Assembly (NCBI GenBank): GCA_016712625.1
Contig: JADJQQ010000004.1
Location: 1 to 64,000, forward strand
Origin: Candidatus Competibacteraceae bacterium
GTDB taxonomy: Bacteria; Pseudomonadota; Gammaproteobacteria; Competibacterales; Competibacteraceae
Reading direction: 5' to 3'
DNA length: 64,000 bases
In this document: one piece after another, positions 35,790 to 43,436 of the stretch
Layout: every line of letters starts with the position of its first letter
Numbering within the stretch: position 1 is the stretch's first letter
The notes under the pieces: generated by a model
The model's input: only the letters and a program-made list of their open reading frames with translations
What the model was told of the DNA's origin: nothing
The model's database searches: none
Translations under genes and position numbers: made by a program

Positions 35790-36413
35790 TCATCGCCCCC
35801 GAAACGGGCCTGGAGATCCTGAATCGAGGCCAATTGGCTTCGGCGTGAACGGTGGATTGGGTTTGGCTACGGGGGGTTTGGGCGGCTCCGGGGGATGGGG
35901 CAGCGGCAGCGGCTGATGGCAGCGGGGCCAAGGTTGACAGGGCGGCGGGTAGAATCTGGGTCGGTGGGGAGGATAGGGTGGGGGATAAGCATAATACGGT
36001 GGATACCCCACGATAACGTTGTCGTTATTCTCGTTCTCCTGCTTTTTCTGGTTCTCTTGAAGTTGCTGGCTCAATAAATCCTGCTGTAGTTGCTGGTTTT
36101 GCTGTTCCAGGTTGCGGATGGCTTGTTCTTGGCGCGCTTGTTCCATCGCCCGCCGCTCGCGCGCCATTTGTTCTGACAGGCCCTTAATGCGAGCGATTTC
36201 GGCATCGGTGTCGGCTGCGGCGGCTGGAGTGCTAGCGCCAGGTGCGATGTCGAGAGTTTGCGCGCCCGCCGCATTTTCGGGTTTCTTTTCTGCGTAATGC
36301 ACCCGGCCGCTGGCATCGGTCCATTTGTAAATTTGCTGGGCTTCCAGGCTGTTTGTTAGCAGAGCCAGAAATAGCGCGGTCAGGATTAGAGGGGTCAGCC
36401 GTATAAAATCCAT
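35790..36413 (-). CDS. DUF4124 domain protein with coiled coil and Pro-rich tail
   Basis: The start MDFIRLTPLILTALFLALLT gives a signal peptide; the frame reaches 36479 but the added residues are unlike a leader. Residues 26-50 form DUF4124 (QQIYKWTDASGRVHYAEKKP). A Gln/Glu-rich coiled coil follows (near 70-125), then a Pro/Tyr-rich tail with YPPYYAYPPPYPPHRPRFYP. 207 residues. Likely a periplasmic or envelope protein of unknown role; DUF4124 is common in gamma- and betaproteobacteria. Confidence 0.82.
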   Translation of the reverse strand: MDFIRLTPLILTALFLALLTNSLEAQQIYKWTDASGRVHYAEKKPENAAGAQTLDIAPGASTPAAAADTDAEIARIKGLSEQMARERRAMEQARQEQAIRNLEQQNQQLQQDLLSQQLQENQKKQENENNDNVIVGYPPYYAYPPPYPPHRPRFYPPPCQPWPRCHQPLPLPHPPEPPKPPVAKPNPPFTPKPIGLDSGSPGPFRGR

Positions 36414-36595
36414 CGTTGCCTCTGTTGGGCTGAAACAACATAATATTTTGATTATAAAAAAATAAATAGGTTCAAGCATCGCTTAAAATTTAACGTCAAT
36501 CCTGAATTAGCCATCCTGGTGGCATAGTGGGCTTCATTCAGAGTTGCTAGAATCGCCGGCCTTGTAGTTAGACCAAAAATTTTGAAGGGGACATT

Positions 36596-37420
36596 TTGGA
36601 CATCACCTTACTGATAAAGGCCTTGATTCTTGGCTTGGTTGAAGCCGCCTCGGAATTTTTACCGATTTCCAGCACCGGGCACCTGATTATCGTTGGAGAT
36701 TTTCTAAATTTTACTGGCCCTCGCGCTGAAACCTTCGAGATTTTCATTCAGCTTGGCGCGATTTTGTCGGTGGTATGGATTTACCGGCGTCGGTTGCAAG
36801 ATACCCTGTTAACTTTTAATTCCAATCCAGAATCCCGGCGGCTGCTGGCCAATCTGGCCATCGCCTTTGTCCCGGCAGCCATCCTGGGTTTCTTGTTGCA
36901 CAATCAGATCACCCATTATCTGTTCAATCCGGTCACGGTGGCTGTAGCGTTGGTGGTGGGCGGCTTCGCCATTTTGCTAGTCGAGCGTTACGCGCCGATG
37001 GGGCGAATTCAGGCGGTGTCGGAAATGCGCTGGCGGGATGCGCTGGTGGTCGGCATCGCCCAGAGCGTCGCCTTGTTCCCCGGCGTGTCACGTTCTGGAG
37101 CGACCATCATGGGCGGGATGCTGGGTGGTATGTCGCGGTTTGCCGCCACGGAGTTTTCGTTTTTTCTGGCGATTCCGACCATGTTCGCCGCGACGGGATA
37201 CAGCCTGATCAAGGAATGGAGCAGCCTGAGCGTGGCGGATATGCCGATGTTCGCGGTCGGTTTCGTGGCGGCCTTTCTCGGAGGATTGGCGGTGGTGCGC
37301 TTTTTATTAAATTATGTTGGCCAGAACAGTTTCGCGCCGTTTGCTTATTATCGAATTATATTTGGCGGCCTGCTGCTGGCTTATTTTCATTATCATCCCT
37401 GGGTGGAAAAGGGTGGTTGA
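36596..37420 (+). CDS. uppP: Undecaprenyl-diphosphate phosphatase
   Basis: 274 residues, starting at a TTG (36596) with AAGGGGACA seven bases upstream. BacA/UppP motifs: LGLVEAASEFLPISSTGHLI with the catalytic Glu and SSTGH, and the second SGVSRSGAT-type motif FPGVSRSGATIMGGM. It recycles the lipid carrier of peptidoglycan synthesis at the membrane. Most relatives read GLTEWLPISSTGH; here the segment is VEAASEFLPISS, a normal variant. Confidence 0.95.
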   Translation: MDITLLIKALILGLVEAASEFLPISSTGHLIIVGDFLNFTGPRAETFEIFIQLGAILSVVWIYRRRLQDTLLTFNSNPESRRLLANLAIAFVPAAILGFLLHNQITHYLFNPVTVAVALVVGGFAILLVERYAPMGRIQAVSEMRWRDALVVGIAQSVALFPGVSRSGATIMGGMLGGMSRFAATEFSFFLAIPTMFAATGYSLIKEWSSLSVADMPMFAVGFVAAFLGGLAVVRFLLNYVGQNSFAPFAYYRIIFGGLLLAYFHYHPWVEKGG

Positions 37421-37505
37421 GGCGGTTGCTGTAGCGCTCCCTCGATCACTTTGCTGGAGCTTGGTCGGCGGCTTAACGGGCTTCCGCTGTTGCCGAGGGG
37501 CAGCC

Positions 37506-38213
37506 TCAATCATAGGGCAAGCTGATCGCCATTAGCGTTGTGGCCAGCGTCGTTAGCACCAACGCCCAGTCCCGTGGCCGGAAGCGATACTCCGCTAATG
37601 GCGTGCGATGGCCGCTGCCAAAGCCGCGCGTTTCGAGCGCCTCGGCCAAGTCGTCGGCAAAGCGCATCACATCGGCCAACAGCGGAGCGAGTAAAGAAGA
37701 GCCGTTACGCAGCAAGTAAAGTCCATCCAGCCGAATGCCCCGGCTTTCTTGCGCCTCCCGCACTTCACGCACCAAGAGCGCCATGGTGGGCATGAAGCGC
37801 AGAGTGCCTTCCAATAAAAACACGGCTTGTGGGGCTAAGCCACTAGCCAGCAGCGATTCACCCAATTCCGTCGGCGGCGTGGCCGCGAAGAACGAGACGC
37901 TGACCGTGACTAGCGCCAGCAACCGCAATACCGCTCCGGCCGCGGCCGTGGGACTGTCGCTAAAGCCAACGATGGCCGCGAACAGTAAGAGGGTGGGCCA
38001 GAGTAGCCACACCGCTCGCCGCCACGGTTCGCTGGCTCGCAGCACGAGAATCGCGAGCAGGGCGGCGGCGTTCAGCAATAATAAATCCGGTAGGCGCGTC
38101 GCCAATAGGACCAGCCCGAAACTCAGCAGGTAAACGATCAGTTTGGCGCGGGGATCGAAGCGTCCGGTTGGCTCCGGCAAGGGGGCCAGCGCTTGAGCGT
38201 TGGGGTTGATCAT
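37506..38213 (-). CDS. ecfT: ECF transporter T component (EcfT)
   Basis: The start MINPNAQALAPLPEPTGRFD overlaps the last base of the ATPase gene; longer in-frame residues upstream are the ATPase in another phase. 235 residues, CbiQ/EcfT family: GRFDPRAKLIVYLLSFG at the N-terminus, four to five spans, and coupling motifs REAQESRGIRLDG and ALETRGFGSG. It is the transmembrane scaffold of the second ECF importer in the window. Confidence 0.9.
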   Translation of the reverse strand: MINPNAQALAPLPEPTGRFDPRAKLIVYLLSFGLVLLATRLPDLLLLNAAALLAILVLRASEPWRRAVWLLWPTLLLFAAIVGFSDSPTAAAGAVLRLLALVTVSVSFFAATPPTELGESLLASGLAPQAVFLLEGTLRFMPTMALLVREVREAQESRGIRLDGLYLLRNGSSLLAPLLADVMRFADDLAEALETRGFGSGHRTPLAEYRFRPRDWALVLTTLATTLMAISLPYD

Positions 38214-39697
38214 CACGCCGCGATTTGGGCCAGTAACTGAGTGCGGCCCAACGCCTCGGGTTGCGCCAAGATCGCGGCGGGATTGACGTTCGCGGTGATT
38301 CGGCCATCGGCCAGTACGGCCCAGCGTTGCGAAAGCGAGTAAGCCCACGCCAGATCGTGCGTGGCGAGGGTAATAGCCACGCCGTCTCTGGCGCATTCGC
38401 TTAGCAGGCGGCGTAAGGTGGCGCGGGCGCGGGCGTCCTGACCGGCGGTCGGCTCATCCAATAGTAAGGCCTTGGGATGGGACGCTAGCATGGCGGCGAT
38501 GGCCACCCGCCGCTGTTCGCCGGCGCTGAGCAGTTGCGGTGGCCGTTCGAGCACCGCTTCCAAGCCGAATCGCTCGCTTAATTGGGCGCACCAAGTGGGA
38601 TCGTGCCGACCCAAGGCGCGCGGCCCGGCGGCCAGTTCGGCGCGGACCGTGGGAGCGAACAGCATCCGTAACGGTTGTTGTATCACCAGGCCGACGGTGC
38701 GGGCCAGATCAGCCACCGGCCGCCGACCAATCGATTGCCCTAGCACGCGCACCGTGCCGCGCTGGCTGCGCAGCAGGCCGTTGCCATGCCGGAGCAGGGT
38801 GCTCTTGCCGGCGCCGTTAGCGCCCAACAGGACGACGATTTCGCCCGCCGCGCTCTGAAGGTTGGCTCCACGTAATACGGAGCGACCGTCACGCTCGCAC
38901 CAAATCTCATCCCATGCCACTACAGGCTCCGATAAGGGGATTTCCGCAAGGGGTGGCGGTTCTAATAAGGACGTTGACGGTTCCAAACCCCAAGCCGCCA
39001 CATCGCCCGCCATGATGGCGGCGGGGGGGCCATCCGCCACCAGCTGACCCTGATGCAGCACTAGCATCCGGCTCGCATCGCGGGTGATTTCGCTCAGGCG
39101 ATGTTCGGCCACAATCAGCGTGACGCCAGCCGCATGTAAGCGTTGTAACAGAGCGCGCAACTGGATGGCGCCGGCGGGGTCCAGGAAGGCAAACGGCTCA
39201 TCCAGCGCCACCAAGCGCGGTTGCATGGCCAGCACGCCGGCCAGCGCTACGCGTTGTTGTTCGCCGCCGGATAAGGTATGAGGGGCGCGTTCGAGCAAAT
39301 GGGTGATGTCTAGCGATTGAGCGGTTTCCCGCACCCGCTTGGCAATGGTGGCCCGATCCTGTCCCTGACAAGCGGGACCGAAGGCGATATCGCGAGCGAC
39401 GGTCGTGGCCAAACATTGGGCGTCGGGTCGTTGCAGCAGCAATCCCACGGTCTGGCTCATTCGATGTGGCGGCGTCAGGCGCGGTTCAGCACCGGCAACC
39501 GTCAGAACGCCACTGATTTCCCCGCCGTGTAAGTGGGGTATCAAGCCATTCAGCAAGCGGCAGAGCGTCGATTTACCGGAGCCGCTCGCGCCAGCCAATA
39601 CCACAAATTCACCGGCCGCGATGGTGAAATTCAAGTCGTGCAAGACCTGTTTATCAGCCGCCGGATAACGATAGCCAAGCGCTTGCGAGACGATCAA
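38213..39697 (-). CDS. ecfA: ECF transporter duplicated ATPase (EcfA-EcfA' fusion)
   Basis: 494 residues with two ABC ATPase domains in one chain. First half: Walker A AGASGSGKSTLCRLLNG, signature LSGGEQQRVALAGVLA, Walker B LVALDEPFAFLDPAG, switch VAEHRLSEI. Second half (from about residue 265): Walker A GANGAGKSTLLRHGN, signature LSAGEQRRVAIAAMLA, Walker B ALLLDEPTAGQD, switch LATHDLAWA. Both sites look competent. The S component lies upstream and EcfT downstream. Confidence 0.94.
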   Translation of the reverse strand: MIVSQALGYRYPAADKQVLHDLNFTIAAGEFVVLAGASGSGKSTLCRLLNGLIPHLHGGEISGVLTVAGAEPRLTPPHRMSQTVGLLLQRPDAQCLATTVARDIAFGPACQGQDRATIAKRVRETAQSLDITHLLERAPHTLSGGEQQRVALAGVLAMQPRLVALDEPFAFLDPAGAIQLRALLQRLHAAGVTLIVAEHRLSEITRDASRMLVLHQGQLVADGPPAAIMAGDVAAWGLEPSTSLLEPPPLAEIPLSEPVVAWDEIWCERDGRSVLRGANLQSAAGEIVVLLGANGAGKSTLLRHGNGLLRSQRGTVRVLGQSIGRRPVADLARTVGLVIQQPLRMLFAPTVRAELAAGPRALGRHDPTWCAQLSERFGLEAVLERPPQLLSAGEQRRVAIAAMLASHPKALLLDEPTAGQDARARATLRRLLSECARDGVAITLATHDLAWAYSLSQRWAVLADGRITANVNPAAILAQPEALGRTQLLAQIAA

Positions 39698-39714
39698 GGC
39701 AGCTTCCGCCCCGC

Positions 39715-40224
39715 TTACCGCAAATAGCCCAGCCGTCGCAAGATTCGTAAGCCGACGATTCCCAGGATTGCGCCTGCTATCGAGGAGAGCAGAAACGGCA
39801 AAATCAATACCGTGAGGGCGATCTGTTTACCCATCAGATAAGGGGCCACCAGCAGCGCGCCAACCGAGGCGCCAATGAGTCCGGTGCCAATGATTTCACC
39901 CACCGCGGTGAAGTAGATATTTCGAGTATGGCGGTAAGCCAAACCGGCCAGCACAACGCCGAAGATGCTGCCGGGAAAAGCCAGCGGCGTGCCGAGGCCA
40001 ATCGCGTTACGAACCAGTGAGGTGATGGCCGCCACCGCCAATCCCCACCATGGTCCGACCAGTGCGCCGGCAATAACATTGATGAAATGCTGACTGGGCG
40101 ATACCTTGGCGATGCCCGTGGGAATGCTGAGCGGTGATAGAGCGACCGCCAAAGCAGCCAGGACCACACTGTAAGCGACCAACCGAGTTGAAGAAGCCAT
40201 TGTGGCCGAGGAATGTGTAAGCAT
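39715..40224 (-). CDS. thiW: ECF transporter S component, ThiW-like
   Basis: 169 residues, five or six membrane spans. The sequence SIPTGIAKVSPSQHFINVIA, LVGPWWGLAVAAITSLVRN and PLAFPGSIFGVVLAGL matches the ThiW family of S components (proposed thiazole uptake). An ATG eight codons in (40200) is another possible start. It heads a run S-ATPase-EcfT. No thiamin riboswitch is seen upstream, so the substrate is not certain. Confidence 0.75.
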   Translation of the reverse strand: MLTHSSATMASSTRLVAYSVVLAALAVALSPLSIPTGIAKVSPSQHFINVIAGALVGPWWGLAVAAITSLVRNAIGLGTPLAFPGSIFGVVLAGLAYRHTRNIYFTAVGEIIGTGLIGASVGALLVAPYLMGKQIALTVLILPFLLSSIAGAILGIVGLRILRRLGYLR

Positions 40225-40276
40225 GATCTCAAGTTTCCAGCAAACAATATGGATAACATAGTTTGCAGCTTAGGGA

Positions 40277-40296
40277 ATAGTAATGATTCTCACTGA
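40277..40296 (-). promoter_or_regulatory. Fur-like box upstream of the ThiW-type ECF operon
   Basis: On the minus strand the segment reads AGTGAGAATCATTACTATT, which contains TGAGAATCATTA and resembles the classical Fur box core. It lies about 55 bases before the S-component start. A second element, GCAAAC (40240-40245) and GTTTGC (40261-40266), forms an inverted repeat closer to the start. Both calls rest on pattern only. Confidence 0.4.
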
Positions 40297-40384
40297 GGCT
40301 GTCTTGTCGAGATAGATTTTTTGATATCAACTAAAACACAGATCAACCGGCTAAGCGCTCTAATTGAAGTAGATCAAAGATCTG

Positions 40385-43276
40385 CTAGATTAGGTCTCCT
40401 GAATCCGGTTCGTCGCAATGTTCTAGGATGCTGGCCCTGGCGGTGTCGCGCAATTGCACCACATTTAACCAGCTTTTACCTTCGGGTTGCAGCGGTGGTT
40501 GGATGATCACTTCCACTTGGCCTCGGCGCGGGAACCAAGAGCCGGCGCGTAGTATGGAGCGAGTCCCGCGAATGATGACCGGTGTTACCGGTACGCCCGC
40601 TTGAGCCGCAGCTACGAACGCACCCATGCGGAAGGCGCGCAGGCCCGGCATGCGCGTAAAGGTGCCTTCTGGGAAGAAACCCAGCGATTTTCCCTCTTGC
40701 GCGGCCGCGGCTAACTGGCGGCCTTCCATCGCGCTGCGCTGAGCATCGAAACGTTCGACGAACAGCGTACCCATCCGCCGCAAGGGTTGGGCAAGCCAGC
40801 GGTTATCGAGCAACTCCCGCTTGGCGACATAGTGCAAATGGCGGGGAATGGCCGCGATCAGCACGTAGGCATCCAGATAGCTGGAATGATTGGCGACTAA
40901 CACACAAGGCCCGGCCGGCAGATTTTCCAAACCGGATACAGCCAACCGGGTTCCTGCCAGCCGGGCTAAGCTCAGGGCTGCAAACCGGCTTAATCGCCAG
41001 CGCCATTTCTGCCTTGGCAGGGTCATGATCCCTACCCAGGTTCCAGGCGCAAGCAGCGCAAACAGCGTCCAGACATAACCGGCGTAAAGATGTTCCACCA
41101 CGACCTGCCTCAGCCGTCGGACTTGCGCCCAGCCGCTGGTCATGAGGATTCGCGCCAGTTGCAGCCACAGCGCCTGACCGCCGCGACCGAGCGCTTTGCG
41201 TTGGTACAAATCCCGTACACCGCTCCGGCGAATTTTGCCGCTAGAGGTCTTGAGCACTGAATGAGGAGGAACCAGAACCACCTCATCAGGCGCTATCCCT
41301 AATAAATCCATGCTGGTCGTCTGAATATGTTGGCGCAACTCAGTCAGCGCTTCGGGCTGCGTGAGGCGGGTTTCAGCGACCACGATGAGTTGTTCGCTGC
41401 CGATGGCTGGATCGTTGTTGGCGAAAGCAGCCACACAGCCCTTGCGAATGCCGGGGATTTCCCCGACCGCTTGTTCCAATTCATAGGGATACAGGTTACG
41501 GCCACCTCGGATAATCAAATCCTTGACCCGGCCAGTGAGATACACGTCGCCGCCAGCCATGTAAGCGCGATCCCCTGAATACAACCATTCATCGCCGTGA
41601 GGAAACAATTTGCGGGTCGCTTCAGGATTTCGGTAATAGCCGGCGGTGGCTGAAGGTCCCTTGAATTCCAGTTGGCCCTCCCGCCGTTCTGGCAATTCCC
41701 GGCCCTGTTCGTCCACGATGCGGATTTGGTGACCCAAAATCGGTTGGCCGCAGGCGGGAAAGCGCAAGGCGGTCGAATCATCGGAGCTTGCCGGTTCGGC
41801 CCGACCGCTGGCCACGAAGCCATCCCGTTTTACCGAATCGATTTTTGGCGCCCGCCCTGGCGGTTGCAACGCCAGTCCGACCGAACACTCCGCCAGCCCA
41901 TAGACAGGGGCCATGGCCTCCGGCCGGAACCCATGGCGGCTGAAGCGGGCGATGAAACGCTCGATAGTGGCCGGATTGACCGGCTCCGCGCCGTTGCAGC
42001 TCATACGCCAGCAACTCAGATCTAAATCCTCGATTTCATGATCTTGGATGGCCCGCGCGCACAGCTCGTAAGCGAAGTTGGGAGCCGCCGACAGCGTGCC
42101 GCGATACTGATGAATCGCTCGTAACCAACGCGCGGGCCGGGCCAAAAAACTCAGCGGCGACATCACAATCAGGGGGAACGCGTGATACAAGCTCCCCAGA
42201 CAGGCGCCGATCAGTCCCATATCGTGATACAACGGCAACCAACTGACGAATAGATCGTCGGAGCTGACGGCGACATGTCGGCCCATGGCGCGCAGGTTGG
42301 CCAACAGATTGGCATGGCTGAGCATGACGCCCTTGGGATCGCCGGTGCTGCCGGAAGTGTATTGCAAGAAAGCGAGATCCTCCGCGCGCGTGGGCGGCGT
42401 ACTCCAGGTAGCTGGATTTTGTTGGAGTTCGCCCACGGTGACTACATGGCGCAACGTTTCGACTTGGGGTTGCAGCAGTCGGGCCACGAGCTTGGCTTCG
42501 GGCACCGTGACAAGCGCTACGGTTTGAGCATTGTTCAATAAGCGGACATGACGACGCAGATGCTCCTCGATCTGGGAAGGACGCATGGGTGGATAAATGG
42601 GAACGGGAACGCCGCCGGCCAGCAGAATACCGAAGAAACTGAGAAAATAGTCGCCGCCGGTCGGCAGCATGATGGCTACGGTTTGAAGAGGTTGCAGTCC
42701 ACGGGCGCGCAGTCCGCTGGCAACCGCCCGCGCGCCGTGCTGTAGGTCGGCATAAGTAAAGGCGGCTTCTATTTTGTCGTCACCGCCCTGAATTTGAATA
42801 GCCATCCGCTCAGGATGGGCCTGAACGTGCCAGTCGAGCACCTCGATTAAGGTGGTGGCGCGATTTGGCGCTCCCACCTTGGGCTGATGGGCGACCGATG
42901 CACCCTGTAGCGCTAGCGGTTGGGGTTCCTCGATCCGGTTGTCGGGCATACTGGCTTGATCGCCAGCATGTTGGATCAGCTTCAACAGATCGCGCGGTGT
43001 TTCAGCCAGCAACACCTGCTCGCCCAAGGTGATTTGAAAGCGCTGTTCGATCCGTCGCAGCAGTTCGGTGCGCACCAAACTGTCCATCCCCAGCTCTCGC
43101 TCCAGGTGGCTGTCGAGGCTGAGCTCAAGCACCGCTCGATTGGATCGATGGATTTCCAGCAGCAATTCCCGCAGTAGGGCTAGTAAGGCGGAGCCGCTAT
43201 CCGCGAGAGCTTCGGCGGCCGTTGAAACCGGCGGAAAATCGACTGGCTCGGGCGATCCATCACGTTCGGAAGGCAT
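40385..43276 (-). CDS. Carrier protein - fatty acyl-AMP ligase - lysophospholipid acyltransferase fusion
   Basis: 963 residues from MPSERDGSPEPVD; fifteen residues of in-frame leader upstream lack support. Residues about 30-100 are an acyl-carrier domain with the phosphopantetheine serine S66 in LERELGMDSLVRTEL. Residues about 140-700 are a FAAL-type adenylating domain: LQYTSGSTGDPKGVMLSHAN, SWLPLYHDMGLIG, YGLAECSVGLALQPPG and LYSGDRAYMAGGDVYLTGRVKDLIIRGG (in parts). The C-terminal PlsC domain has NHSSYLDA (HX4D) and FFPEGTFTRMPGL. It could activate a fatty acid, load it on its own carrier and acylate a lysolipid. This is inference from domain order. Confidence 0.88.
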   Translation of the reverse strand: MPSERDGSPEPVDFPPVSTAAEALADSGSALLALLRELLLEIHRSNRAVLELSLDSHLERELGMDSLVRTELLRRIEQRFQITLGEQVLLAETPRDLLKLIQHAGDQASMPDNRIEEPQPLALQGASVAHQPKVGAPNRATTLIEVLDWHVQAHPERMAIQIQGGDDKIEAAFTYADLQHGARAVASGLRARGLQPLQTVAIMLPTGGDYFLSFFGILLAGGVPVPIYPPMRPSQIEEHLRRHVRLLNNAQTVALVTVPEAKLVARLLQPQVETLRHVVTVGELQQNPATWSTPPTRAEDLAFLQYTSGSTGDPKGVMLSHANLLANLRAMGRHVAVSSDDLFVSWLPLYHDMGLIGACLGSLYHAFPLIVMSPLSFLARPARWLRAIHQYRGTLSAAPNFAYELCARAIQDHEIEDLDLSCWRMSCNGAEPVNPATIERFIARFSRHGFRPEAMAPVYGLAECSVGLALQPPGRAPKIDSVKRDGFVASGRAEPASSDDSTALRFPACGQPILGHQIRIVDEQGRELPERREGQLEFKGPSATAGYYRNPEATRKLFPHGDEWLYSGDRAYMAGGDVYLTGRVKDLIIRGGRNLYPYELEQAVGEIPGIRKGCVAAFANNDPAIGSEQLIVVAETRLTQPEALTELRQHIQTTSMDLLGIAPDEVVLVPPHSVLKTSSGKIRRSGVRDLYQRKALGRGGQALWLQLARILMTSGWAQVRRLRQVVVEHLYAGYVWTLFALLAPGTWVGIMTLPRQKWRWRLSRFAALSLARLAGTRLAVSGLENLPAGPCVLVANHSSYLDAYVLIAAIPRHLHYVAKRELLDNRWLAQPLRRMGTLFVERFDAQRSAMEGRQLAAAAQEGKSLGFFPEGTFTRMPGLRAFRMGAFVAAAQAGVPVTPVIIRGTRSILRAGSWFPRRGQVEVIIQPPLQPEGKSWLNVVQLRDTARASILEHCDEPDSGDLI

Positions 43277-43436
43277 GGTTGTTGTCCGCTCGCTAAATTG
43301 AGTTCTGTTGGCGAAGTACAATTGGACTATTGGTGTCGCAGCCTGTCATTCTAGAATATGACCGCTGAAGCGCGCTGGTATCGGCGGAAGTTGCCTTCAT
43401 TTATCCATGCCGCTACCCGATTCCGAGGACTTGTTC

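Noticed and set aside
40225..40384. Thiamin pyrophosphate riboswitch before the ThiW-like gene
   Set aside because: The CTGAGA and ACCTGATCTGG-type blocks of the TPP aptamer are absent on either strand.
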